The translations under genes were made by a program, and so were the position numbers. Positions 11,929 to 23,900 of a stretch of DNA of 60,000 nucleotides are shown here, one piece after another. The DNA is taken from contig CAIIXF020000007.1 of NCBI GenBank assembly GCA_903813345.2, forward strand, positions 7,509,730-7,569,729, in the 5' to 3' direction. The notes below the pieces were generated by a model, which saw nothing but the letters and a program-made list of their open reading frames with translations, had not been told where the DNA came from and made no database searches. Numbering within the stretch: the stretch's first letter is position 1; every line of letters begins with the position of its first letter. This DNA comes from Owenia fusiformis. Taxonomy: Eukaryota; Annelida; Polychaeta; Sabellida; Oweniidae.

Positions 11929-12747
11929 TGGCATGTGAACCAATATCATAGCTTCTCATTTCACATCAAGATAAAAAAAGGTGTACGGAATATGCCTATA
12001 TCAATTAAAACATCCCATCGAAGTGTAGTATTTGATAACTAGCCGATGAAAATTCGAACGAATGAAGGTGGTAAACAAGAGACGTAATTATGTCTGTCAT
12101 CTTTAAACTCTGGGGCTTTCCCTCCTTTTCTTGATCATGAAATTAAAGGTTCATCTTAATTTCTATCTATTTTGGGGGTTTTTGTTTTAATTTTTTGAAT
12201 ACTTTTTTTAAATTCTGTAATTCTATAAACTCTATAATATTCAGAGGTCTAAGAAAATGTTGTATATGCTATTTTATTCCAACAAGGTTCGGAAAGATAT
12301 TTTATTTCATTCTCAAGAATTGGTAGAAAGGAACAAAAAACAATTGTACTAAAAAGAAAAAATGTTAACAAAACAGTTATATAAATAATTTTCGCATTAA
12401 ATTGTTGTCAATCAGTCAACATTACATCAAGGACCATGTTTTTTTACAGAATGTTTTCAATAATTGGTTTAAGAGAAAAACATTGTTGAATTCAGTTTAC
12501 CATATCGATACCAATCCTTTGGGAGTAGATCCGTTAAGTGGTATTCCTGGAATCGCGATGACAAGATTTATCCAAAAACTTCCAAGATGGCCACTAGAAT
12601 GCAAAGTGGCTGCCGAAAAGTTAGTAAGCTCTAGAACTTCTACCATGTAACATGGGTGAAAATTTGAAGTAAATCAGTCAAGTGGTTTTCCTGGAATTGT
12701 GATGACAAGAAAGTGGGATGCCGCCCATCAAGCTGCGGTATCGTACC

Positions 12748-12771
12748 TTTTAAGGTACGATAAAAAAACTA
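12748..12771. other. Perfect 11-bp stem hairpin
   Basis: TATCGTACCTT TT AAGGTACGATA. It is isolated, next to a diverged ATGGCC-family copy. Possibly the end of a small element. Confidence 0.7.
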
Positions 12772-13073
12772 TTCTCCCTACATGTGAAGAGCATTATAAG
12801 TTTATTAAGCTCCAAGTTTTATGGAATATTTAAGTTCAATCAAAAGTGTATTTTTTACAAAAAATTAGGGCCATTTTGTTAATTCCCTTTCAAGGTTATT
12901 TTAAATACAAGTCAGTCAAAAGTCATTTAAGTTTTAGCTAAATATTGGCATATTATTGTTAAATATGTGATAAAAAAAACTTTTGAAAAGACCATGTGCA
13001 GTATAGCAAGTGATTTTAGACAGTCATATCTTTCACCATGAATACTTTCTGGGCATAAATACAGTGGTTTTTA

Positions 13074-13578
13074 TTTAAACAATATGCTTTCTTTCAAGTG
13101 AAGTCCCCATGATGATAAAAATATCAATCCAACAATTCAAAAAATTATGAATATTGAACCTATTGACTCAAAAGAGGACATCCCTTTTCTGATTTTTATT
13201 GCATGAAAAGATTATTCAAGAAGGGGTCTAAAACATCTTCAAAAACAAAATGGTATGAAAGTCTAGTTTTGAAGATATCAATTTTCGAGGACCAAAAATG
13301 CTGAAAACAATGGATAGCATGAGTTTTCCAAATGGGAAAATAACATGGGAAATGTGGTTTTTAACTTTAACACAATTCAATACCCATCCCCTTTTCAGAC
13401 ATTGTTAATATAATGTAGAGGAGACTTTCGATATGTGTAAATTGAGAAAAACAAGATCCTCTATTTAGAAAATAAGCCTAACATTTTTTAAAAAGTGTCA
13501 ATCCATAATTTTTCAGAGAGTTGGATTGATATTTTACTATCACGGGGACTTCACTTGAAAGAAAACATATTGTTTAAA
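13074..13578. mobile_element. Fold-back element (MITE-like), 0.5 kb
   Basis: Arms 13074-13150 and 13504-13578 are inverted copies (TTTCAAGTGAAGTCCCC and complement, then ATATCAATCCAAC) with a few mismatches. The spacer is AT-rich without a reading frame. The homology fades outward, so exact ends and target duplication are not certain. Confidence 0.72.
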
Positions 13579-13898
13579 AATTAAATTGTCTTTAAAGTGA
13601 GATATGGCACACTATGTAACATAAAGTATTTTTTGCTGTAGAGGGGGTGCTGTTGTTTTTTGACACCCTGTACTTTTGAAAATGCCGCGAGGATCAACAT
13701 TTCTCATATTTAATTAACAGGGGGAGGGGGGGGGGTGTCTGGGAGTGAACTATCAAACTTTAGTTAGCTCTCCTACATTGAACTTTTGCATTGGTCCCTT
13801 ATACAATATTTTGCATTAAATCAATGTATTTCTGGGACCATTGATTTACGGTTTCTATTTTCTCGAACAAAAATAATACACAATGGATTTCATTTTAG

Positions 13899-14057
13899 AC
13901 ATGGAGGGAAACGTTTGACAAGATGAAGAATTGTGCAGACTGCAACATATATGGACTGAGAGCAATCAATATTATTGGAACGGACAGAGACGACTATGAA
14001 GGCCATTACAACAAGTGTCTCGAGAACTTTGAATGCAAAAGAGAGAAAAAACAATGA
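13899..14057 (+). CDS. Secreted cysteine-rich peptide, copy C, last exon (first exon not found)
   Basis: The exon begins after CATTTTAG in phase 0 (TWRETFDKMK) and ends in TGA. It encodes the family tail NCADCNIYGLRAINIIG, then NKCLENFEC and a basic end. The border phase and the cysteine spacing match copy D, and the 130 bp after the stop align with the region after copy D. No signal-peptide exon could be recognised upstream between 10 and 13.9 kb, so this may be a partial gene or its exon 1 may have diverged. Confidence 0.6.
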   Translation, partial: TWRETFDKMKNCADCNIYGLRAINIIGTDRDDYEGHYNKCLENFECKREKKQ

Positions 14058-14394
14058 AGAATATATTTTTATGATGTCAGAATATTATAACAGAAATAAA
14101 TATGAACAGAAATTAGCAGAAAGATATCAAACTAGTTGGTCATGTGTTACAGCCTATAAGAATTTTCAGAATGCATACGGCAAATAAATTTTATTTATGT
14201 GTCAATAATCAAATGTTATGTGACATATTTTGGCCCCACCCACATAACTTTTCACTGGTTCCCAAGTGGCCCGTTTTGGTCCACTGTATCACAACGTCAA
14301 AATTCCTAGATGTTTTGTTATTTGTTTACACAATTGCAGTTGCTATAGAGTCGCAATTACCAAGAAATCAATAAACCAGAACAGAAATTGAAGA

Positions 14395-14890
14395 AATACC
14401 TTTTTTTGTTCTTGAGAAGGTCATTGGAGGTCAAATCTCTAATCTAAAGGTCAGATTTGAACTTCTGAGAACTTGTAGATGATTTTGAAAAAGAATTGGT
14501 CAATTTGAAGCAAGTTGAAAAAGACCTTTTAAACTTTTTTGACCTTGAGAAGGTCATTGAATGTCAAATCTCAAATCTATACTTCTGAGAACTTTTGAAA
14601 AATTTTGAAGTCAATCTCAACAGTATTTGTTAAGTTATAGGAAGTTGTAAGACTTTGGTACAGACACCACCTGCCACATTTTGACCTTAAGAATCTTAAA
14701 ATCTAAAGTCGGATCTGAATTTGTGAGAATCTAAATGTAGATGATTTTGAAGAAAATTGAAGTCAGTCTGAACGGTATTTGTTAACTTATTGAAAGTTGT
14801 AAAAATTAGTTACAGATGCCAACCGCAACCATCAACCAGTCACAAAAATATGGAGACCATAGCAATATGTCTCCTCTTTTTGGTAATTAA
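14395..14890. repeat. Degenerate GACCTT...AAGGTCA tandem repeat with a GTCACC-family end
   Basis: Three loose units with GACCTTGAGAAGGTCATTGA, ATCTAAAGGTCAGATTTGAA and GAACTTGTAGATGATTTTGA. The last about 85 bp belong to the dispersed family also seen at 5838-5940, 25715-25800, 30108-30215 and 58800-58910 (GCCAACC..., TTTGGAGACCATAATAATAT, GGTGGTGACATAA). Confidence 0.65.
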
Positions 14891-15037
14891 CAAGAAGCTG
14901 GTAACAATATTAAGCATATGTTAATGACTTGCACAACCAATGGAGAATATTACCATAATACTCGTAATGTCCATATTCCAACGACAAACTTGGTCCAAAT
15001 GTGAAATATATACAGGGTGGTCCAAATGTGAAATATA

Positions 15038-15885
15038 TACAGGGTGGTCCAAAAAAAGTGAACCCCTGCAACAGGCTACATTTTTCTTAATACATGCATG
15101 AATTGGCTCATATTATCACATGTTGTAGAGAAAGGTCTAAAATTTTAGTTGATGCCATAATTTATTCTCAGTCTTAAATTTTGAAGAAATTACAAGCGTT
15201 TAACAAACATGCCTGGAAATTAGATATTGTACAAAATTTTACAAATGTGATTCACGGATATTGTTGAAACACATTGGATGGTCTTAAACATCTTTCAGTT
15301 AGAGATACAAGTTTAAAACCCTACCATATGACAAAAGCAGAACTATTAAAGCAGAAAACACATTTCACACTTTCATTGATCATTTTGAAGCATTTTTAAC
15401 TGTTCAACAGTTCAGGGGTATGTTACCTACACCAACAGTTAGAGGTGGGCCTCTTATGGAAGGAAGTTGCCCCCTGTGACCAGGAATCTGATAACCCCTT
15501 CATCAAATGTCTTTAAAAAATCAAAAGAAAATCCAATATTCAATGTTTTGAGCCATATATCATTAGAATTGGTCCATAATTTATGAAGATATTGACATTT
15601 CAAGATCATATAGGGGTATGCTCATGATTTCACTGGAAAATGTTTTCGTCTGTGGAAGCTTAGCGCATCTCTTTGGATCACAATAACTTTGCAACTAACA
15701 AATTTTCAGTAATGTTTGGTTAGGGCTTATAATTTCTGCAAATTTCAAGACTAAGAAAAACGTATGGTACCAACATAAATCTTAGACCTTCCTCTACAAC
15801 ATGTGAAAATAAAAAAGAATTCCTGCAAGTAATAAGGGAAATATGGCCAGTTGCAGGGGTTCACTTTTTTTTGGACCACCCTGTA
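15038..15885. mobile_element. Fold-back DNA transposon with mariner-like ends, 0.85 kb
   Basis: The left end TACAGGGTGGTCCAAAAAAA and the right end are inverted copies. The inverted match runs on through AGTGAACCCCTGCAAC and, more loosely, a further about 120 bp, so the element is a large palindrome. It is flanked by TA-rich target sequence. A short extra copy of the end (about 20 bp) precedes it at 15012. No transposase frame remains. Confidence 0.82.
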
Positions 15886-15891
15886 TATATA

Positions 15892-16882
15892 TACAGGGTG
15901 TCTCAAAAAATGTACCCAAAAGTATATCAAGAGCACAGATAAACCAATCAATATTTTCAGACATTTTTTGCATGGTCATGTAGCCAAAACATGAAAGTTT
16001 TCTCCGCAATACACCATTTTTATTTCAGTCTTGTCTTTTTGATGCTTTAACCCTTTACCTTTTACACCACATAATCGATGTAACCTCATATTTCGATGAC
16101 AGCCTGTATCCTTACTGAACATTGTTCATCACATTTGATAATAATTCAGGTGGAATATTTTGGATTTCTCTTTGAATGTTGCCCTTAAGTTGTTCTAGGT
16201 ATTTTTGCTTGGAATGAGTATTAAAACACTCCTTCAAATAGCCACAGAGAAAGATGTTTGAGGATGACGATGGCAGAACAAATACAGATAATAATCAGGT
16301 CAAGTATCGGCAAATGATTCATGAGTTACCTTTCAGAGTTAGGCAGGCTAAGCTGGAGACCAAATGATATCCAAATGAAAACACAGTGGTCTCAAATTTA
16401 TACACACAACAAAAGCTACCCTAGAATCCCAACCAATGCAGTTTCTTGTACCTCTGACCTCTCTGTATAAGGGGGCTATAAGACATTGTGAGAGCCTCCC
16501 TATTCACCATATTTGACGGACTTTTTTCTCTGAGGCTATTTGAAGGACAATTTTTATACCAAACCCAAGCTAAGAGACCTAGAACAACTTAAGACCAGCA
16601 TCCGGACAGAAATCAAAACATTCCACCAGAAATATCAAATGTGATGAACAATGTAGTAGTAAGGATGCAGACTGTCATCGAAATATGAGGTTACATTAAA
16701 TATGTGGTGTAACAAGTAACGGGTTAAAGTATCAAAAAGGCAAAATTGAATTAAAAACTGTGTATAGGGGAAAAAACTTTCATCTTTTACCTACAAGACC
16801 ATGCAAAAAATGTCTGAAAATATTGATTGGTTTGTCTATGGTGTTAATATACTTTTGGGTACATTTTTTTGAGACACCCTAT
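15892..16882. mobile_element. Fold-back mariner-like element made of two inverted transposase 3' ends
   Basis: The ends are CAGGGTGTCTCAAAAAATGT and its inverted copy. About 400 bp at each end are mutually inverted. Near 16500-16640 (plus strand) and 16110-16260 (minus strand) both arms carry the same decayed C-terminal Tc1/mariner-type transposase pattern, TDFFL.GYLKDNFYTKPKLR, with stops. It abuts the previous element with only a TATATA spacer. Confidence 0.82.
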
Positions 16883-16889
16883 ATATATG

Positions 16890-17913
16890 TGTACGAAATT
16901 TTTCCTGGTCGGGAAAAGATTGAATTTGAATAATGGCTGCCAATCCTCCTTGTTACATATGTTTTCATTCATACCAAACACAATACATTTAGTTTGATGG
17001 GAGACTAAAAATGGAATATGGTTGATCACAGGAACCTTTTTCAATACCCATTGTAACATACAATTGTTCAATTACAAACTAGACGTTCTGTCTCTCAGTA
17101 ATATATTTTTTAATTAGTTTTTGATAGAAATGAGGTTAATATTTTGGAGAATAAATTGAAGGATTAACGCTGGCGACAAATCATTTTAATCCTTCTTGGG
17201 CAAACATATAAATTGGCTTCCCGATTCCAAATGTAACTACTGCTCAAAATAGAGAACTGAACTTCATACATCACATAAGGTAACGTAAACAATTCTTGAA
17301 TTCTTGCATTATGCTAAAAATAAGTGTTGTGCTAAATTACAACATGATGGTTACTATAGAAACTTATGGAATATTCTCTAATAAATTTGGCACAGAACTT
17401 TATACTCATTTGTACTTTTGATCAAAGGAACATCGTACAATACTATGGCATATTAGGAGTGGCAAGTCACTATTTTACAACTATTTGGTCTTTTAATAGT
17501 TTGTTTATCGCCTTTAAATAATTAAAAATAAAATACTTTCAATTCTGCTGAACAAAAATGTTTTCAATTTTGCCCATTGTTAATTTCATTTTAAAACATA
17601 GCTGTTTGAATTTGGATATACCAATGTAGTGTTTGCATCAAAATGATGTATCAAAAGGTGTGTATTAAAGATTTACTTTCCTGTTATCTCAAAATCTGCT
17701 TGGAACTGTACCACTGGATTTCTATGGGAAATTTCTCAAAGAGAAATTCTAGGGATTAAGGAATGGGTACCATTTACACAATTTGAAAAACAATTGGCAA
17801 ACATGAAAACTATTTAAAACAACATTTATATTTTTCAAAAGCGAAAAGGATCGCCTGGAAACTTTCAGTAATTGGAACTCTTAAATTATGTACATTTCTG
17901 ATTTTATCTTTAG
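16890..17913. other. Unassigned sequence upstream of copy D
   Basis: Nothing recognisable. A TTATCTTTAG acceptor at 17904-17913 just before the ATG of copy D implies an upstream non-coding exon somewhere here or further left. Confidence 0.45.
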
Positions 17914-17924
17914 AATTGAATAAC

Positions 17925-20900
17925 ATGTCCCTGAAAGTCTGTATTTTGCTGTTGGTTGTGGTTGCGATTGGCATTGTGAATGCAGATGACAATGACGTTG
18001 TCATAGCAGAATTGAACAAGGTATAGATAACTTTCTCAGAACTCGAAACCATTTAAAATACTTTTTTTTCAAGTTCCCTTTTAATTTTTTCTTATTTGTG
18101 AGTACAGTGTATATTTTAAAACTTTTACTGGAGTTTTTCAACGATCAAAATAGGTTTTTGAGATGAGATCCTTCCTCATGGTCTGGTTGACTATTCTAAC
18201 GAGATGATACCAGGCAACAAATATATCTGGTTAAAAATCTATCTGGTTAAGAATAACATATTTATATACATGTATCTTTTATTGACTCTCTGATGTCATT
18301 ACAATGACATATTTATAGTCACTAAAAACTACAATATACAAAATTGAACCAAGAGTAGAGTGAGTTAACTATTGAATATAAAAATAGTTGTAAAATACAA
18401 TTACAACATCATCAAATGTAAAATACAAAAATAGGACCACGGTCCTGTGCTCACACAGTGTAGAACCTTCAGAGGAATGTATGTCCTGACTTTCAAACAA
18501 AAATATTTATTTGGATTTGTAGTCTTGAACTTTGAGAAACTTAGATAGCACAATTGTGTGACCTAGTTTGATGACATTTGACCTTGAAAATTTTACTTAT
18601 TCAGAGCTCAGTAAGGTCTTTTGTGATTAAGCTGACCAAAATTTACATCCAAAAATCAATTTGAAAAATCAACTTTTTTGACCTTCCGAAGGTCACTGAA
18701 GGTCAAGTAAAGGTCAAATCCTAAAACTAATGTCAGACTTGAACTCCTGGCAACTTGTAGATGATTTGGTCAAATTGAAGCAAGTTATTATTAGACTCCA
18801 GATTGAAAATCTGGAGTCTATTGCTTTTGCCAGTTTTCTTATTAGACTCCAGATTGAAAATCTGGAGTCTATTGTTTTTGCCAGTATTCTTATTATTATT
18901 ATTCTTTGGGAGTTTTTTCAGTAACTATGAGGTATCCAGTAAGAACCATAATACAGTTTATTTAGGTTTAGTATCTAGTTGGTGGGAAATTGGGTCAAAT
19001 TTTTATCTAGGTCAAAGGTCAAGAACTAGGTCAAATCCAGTACTTTGTCACTTTTTTCGATTTTCTCAGTCGTCCTTCAATATTTTCGATCCGGTTTTTT
19101 TTCATTGTGTTCCTCATAAAAAAGTAGAAAATCTAGGGTCGATTTAGTTTTTTGGTATCTCAAACCGATTTCGAGATATCAGTGTCCGAAAACGAGGTCC
19201 AAAAATTCGGTTCTCCGAATCCAATGTCCAGGATATCAGTCTTATAGGAAATTTTCTCAAGATTCCGAATCTGAAAACCAAATTTCGATCTGACTTCCGG
19301 TTCAGAAGTTATGGCGTTTTGAAAATTCAAAAATCGCTAATTTTGGTGCCCCATGTTAATTCAATGGGAAAAAATATTTTTTTGAAGTGTAAAATACGAG
19401 ATATAGACTAAGCACAGCTAAACATAATGGAAGCCCATAAAAGAAAGGGACCTCAAAACCTTCTTTTCATAAAAATTTGGACACCAAAATGCCTAGGTCA
19501 AAATCTAGGTCAAATTCAAAGTTTTTCCTTATTTTTGCGATTCTGACACTACAGATTAATTATATTCTTCGAAATTTTGTATACATGTAGCCAAGAGTGT
19601 GCTAATAGTGTTAGCCTTTTGCCCTCAGAAAGTATTTTGAAAGTATTTTGACCCACTTTTGAGATATGGTGTCCGAAAAGTAGGTCAAAATAAAAAAATC
19701 TCCAAATTTAACGTTTGAGTTATGAATTAAGTATAGAATTTTCTCAGGAATCCGAATCTGCAAATCAAATTTCGATCCGACTTCCGGTTCCGAAGTTATG
19801 GCGTGTCCAAAAAGTAGGTCAAAATAAAAATTCGCCAAATTTAATGTATGAGTTATGAATTAGGGGTAGAATTTTGTCAGGAATCCAAATCGTTAAATCA
19901 AATTTAGATCCGACTTCCGGTTCGGAAGTTATGGCGTTTTGAAATTTCGAAAAATCGATCTGATGGTATCCTGATAGAAAGTCAAGAGTAGAGAAGAAAA
20001 TATTGAAAAATTCATCCATCCTTCCTATCTGATCCTATCCTATCCTTCCTTCGTATCCTTTCCTTCCTATCCTTCCTATCCTCTCCTATCATATCCTTTC
20101 TTCCTATTCTGTTCTATCCTATCCTTCTTTCTTATTCTATCCTATCGTTCCTTCCCATTCTATCCTATCCTACCTTCCTGTTTTATCCATCCATCTAATT
20201 CTGGATGACTCAGCTTATTCTGGATGACTCGGCTTATTTTAGATGACTGGGCTTAAAAAAGTCTGGATCTGGAGTCTGAAATTGAACTTCGTTCAATTTC
20301 CCAAGTCTAGTTATTATTCTTTCTTTCTTTCTTTACACGTTTTCTCAGCAACTAGAGGAGCTTACTTTAACCTACTTACATGGCTAACATAGCTCATCGA
20401 CCTAGTTTCTGGGAAATTAGGTCAACTTTTTATCTAGGTCAAAGGTTAAGAACTAGGTCAAATCATACATTTTTAACATTCTGTCAATTATCTTCGTCAT
20501 TTTTTATCGAAACACCTGGATGTACACCTCATTGTGTAGCTTAGAAAAAAACAAATCGAGAGTGTGCCATCTGTTTTTTGATTACTCTTACCGATTTTGA
20601 GATATGGCGTCCGGAAAGTAGGTCAAACTAAAAAGTTAACCAAATTTAACATATGAGCTATGAAATAAGTGTAGAATTTTCTCAGGAATCTGAATCTGCA
20701 AACCAAATTCCGATCCGACTTCCGGTTCGGAAGTTATGGCGTTTTGAAAACTCAAAAATCGCTAAATTTGGTGCCCATGTTAAGTCAATGGGAAAAAAGA
20801 TTTTTTTGAATTGAAAAAAACGGAATATAGACTGAGTTCAGCTTCACATAATCAAAGCCTTTAAAAGAAGGGGACCTCAAAAGCCATCTAGCTTCAAAAT

Positions 20901-23900
20901 TTGGACACCAAAATGCCTAGGTCAATATCTAGGTCAAATTCATAGGTTTTCCTTATTTTTTCGATTCTGACACTACACTTTAATTATATTCTTCGAAATT
21001 GTGTATACATGTAGCCAAGAGTGTGCTGATAGCGTTAGCCTTTTGCCGTCAGAAAGTATTTTGACCCACTTTTGAGATATGGTGTCCGAAAAGTAGGTCA
21101 AAATAAAAAATTCTCCAAATTTAACGTTTGAGCTATGAATTAAGAGTATCGTTTTCTCAGAAATCCGAATCTGCAAACCAAATTTCGATCCGACTTCCGG
21201 TTCCGAAGTTTTGGCGTGTCCAAAAAGTAGGTCAAAATAAAAATTCGCCAAATTTAAGGTATGAGTTATGAAGTAGGGGTAGAATTTTGTCAGGAATCCG
21301 AATCTGCAAACTTATTTTCAATCCGACTCTCGGTTCGCAAGTTATGACATTTTGAAAGCTCAAAAATCGCTAAATTTGGTGCCCCATGTTATGTCAATTA
21401 GAAAAAATATTTTTTTGATGTGTAAAATACCAGATATAGACTGAGTACAGCTTAACATTCTAAAAGCCCATAAAAGAAGGGGACTTCAAAGGCTATCTAG
21501 CTTTAAAATTTGGACACCAAAAATGCCCAGGTCAAAATCTAGGTCAAATTCATAGTTTTTCCTTATTTTTGCGATTCTGTCATTACACTTTAAAGATTTG
21601 GTTCAAAATTTTTTTTACAGGTAGCAAAGAGTGTGCTAATAGTGTTAGCCTTTTGCCGTCACAAAGTATTTTGACCCACTTTTGAGATATGGTGTCCTAA
21701 AAATAGGTCAAAATAAAAAATTCTCAAAATGTCCCTTATGAGTTATGAATTAAAGGTAAAATTTTCCCAGGAATCTGAATCTGCAAACCAAATTTCAATC
21801 CGACTTCCGGTCAAAAATTCCTACTTACCTACCTACCTACATACCTACTTGGCTACCTACTTAGCTACCTACTTCTCAGCTACTTGGCTACCTACTCAGC
21901 TACTTACTCAGCTACCTACTCAGCTGCTTACTCAGCTACCTACTCAGCTACTTACTCAATTACTTAATCATCTACGTACTCAGCTTCCTACTCAGTTACT
22001 TACTCAGCTCTTTACTCAAGTAAATCAATCTGGAGTCTTAAATTGAACTTTGTTCAATTTACAAATCTAGTTATTCTTTCTTTCTTTCCGTACACATTTT
22101 CTCAGCAACTAGAAGAGCTTACTTTAATCTACTTACATGGCTAACATAGCCCATCGACCTAGTTTCAGGGAAATTAGGTCAACTTTTTATCTAGGTCAAA
22201 GGTTAAGAACTAGGTCAAATCTTACATTTTTAACATTCTGTCAATTATCTTCGTCATTATTTATCATAACACCTGAATGTACATCTCATTGTGTAGCTTA
22301 GAAAAAAACAAATCGAGAGTGTGCCATCTGTTTTTTGATTACTCTTACCGATTTTGAGATATGGCGTCCAGAAAGTAGGTCAAACTAAAAAGTTAACCAA
22401 ATTTAACATATGAGCTATGAAATAAGTGTAGAATTTACTCAGGAATCTGAATCTGCAAACCAAATTTCGATCCGACTTCCGGTTCGGAAGTTATGGCATT
22501 TTGAAAACTCAAAAATCGCTAAATTTGGTGCCCATGTTAAGTTAATGGGAAAAAAGATTTTTTTGAAGTGAAAAATACGGAATATAGACTGAGTTTAGCT
22601 TCACATAATCAAAGCCTTTAAAAGAAGGGGACCTCAAAAGCCATCTAGCTTCAAAATTTGGACACCAAAATGCCTAGGTCAAAATCTAGGTCAAATTCAT
22701 AGGTTTTCCTTATTTTTTCGATTCTGACACTACACTTTAATTATATTCTTCGAAATTGTGTATACATGTAGCCAAGAGTGTGCTAATAGCGTTAGCCTTT
22801 TGCCGTCAAAAAGTATTTTGACCCACTTTTGAGATATGGTGTCCGAAATGTAGGTCAAAATAAAAAGTTCTCCAAATTTGATGTTTGAGTTATGAATTAA
22901 GAGTAGAATTTTCCCAGAAATCCGAATCTGCAAACCAAATTTCGACCCGACTTCCGGTTCCGAAGTTATGGCGTGTCCAAAAAGTAGGTCAAAATAAAAA
23001 TTCGCCAAATTTAACGTATGAGTTATGAATTAGGGGTAGAATTTTGTCAGGAATTCGAATCTGCAAACCAAATTTCGATTTGACTTCCCGTTTGAAAGTT
23101 ATGGCGTTTTGAAATTTCGAGAAAAATCGATCTGATGTTATCCTGATAGAAAGTCAAGGAAAAAAGATTTTTTTGAAGTGTAAAATACGAGATATAGATT
23201 GAGTACAGCTTAAGATAATGAATTCCTATAAAAGAAGGGGACCTCAAAAGCTACCTAGTTTCAATATTTGGACACCAAAATGCCTAGGTCAAAATCTAGG
23301 TCAAATTCATAGTTTTTCCTTATTTTTGCGATTCTGGCACTACACTTTTAGGATTTGCTTCAAAATTTTGTATACAGGTAGCAAAGAGTGTGCTAATAGT
23401 GAGAGCCTTTTGCCGTCAGAAAGTATTTTGACCCACTTTTGAGATATGGTGTTCGTAAAGTAGGTCAAAATAAAAAGTTCTCATAATTTAACTTACGAGT
23501 TATGAATTAAGGGTAGAATTTTCTCAGGAATCCAAATCTGCAAACCAAATTTCAATCCAACTTCCGGTCAAAAATTCCTACTTACCTACTCGGCTACCTA
23601 CTTAGCTACCTACTCAGCTACCTACTCAGCTACTTACTCAGCTACATACTCAGCTATTTACTCAGCTACCTGCTCAGCTGCTTACTCAGCTACCTACTCA
23701 GCTACTTACTCAATTACTTAATCATCTACTTACTCAGCTTCCTACTCAGTTACTTACTCAGCTCTTTACTCAAGTAAATCAATCTGGAGTCTTAAATTGA
23801 ACTTTGTTCAATTTACCAATCTAGTTATTCTTACTGTTTTTTGACGTCAAATATCTCAAAAACTGTAAAAATTTGATGCTGACATAAAGTGAGCAATATG

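Larger units (their letters stand above)
10500..13070. other. Intergenic/intronic DNA with diverged repeats
   Basis: Contains fragments of the 145-bp family (11215-11360, 12530-12720), the 67-bp duplication and the 12748 hairpin. The 74-codon frame at 10893-11117 runs over repeat-like sequence (AACTTCGTTAAGTGGGATA resembles the end of the ATGGC family) and has no family match. Confidence 0.5.

Noticed and set aside
21729-22046. 105-codon frame with LPTQLLTQ repeats
   Set aside because: It is translation of the CTACTTACTCAG dodecamer array.
19611-23008. Minus-strand frames of 75-92 codons starting MANFYFDLLFGHA
   Set aside because: They recur at the same place in each tandem repeat unit, with no codon bias or homology. 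They are shadows of the AGGTCA-rich repeat.
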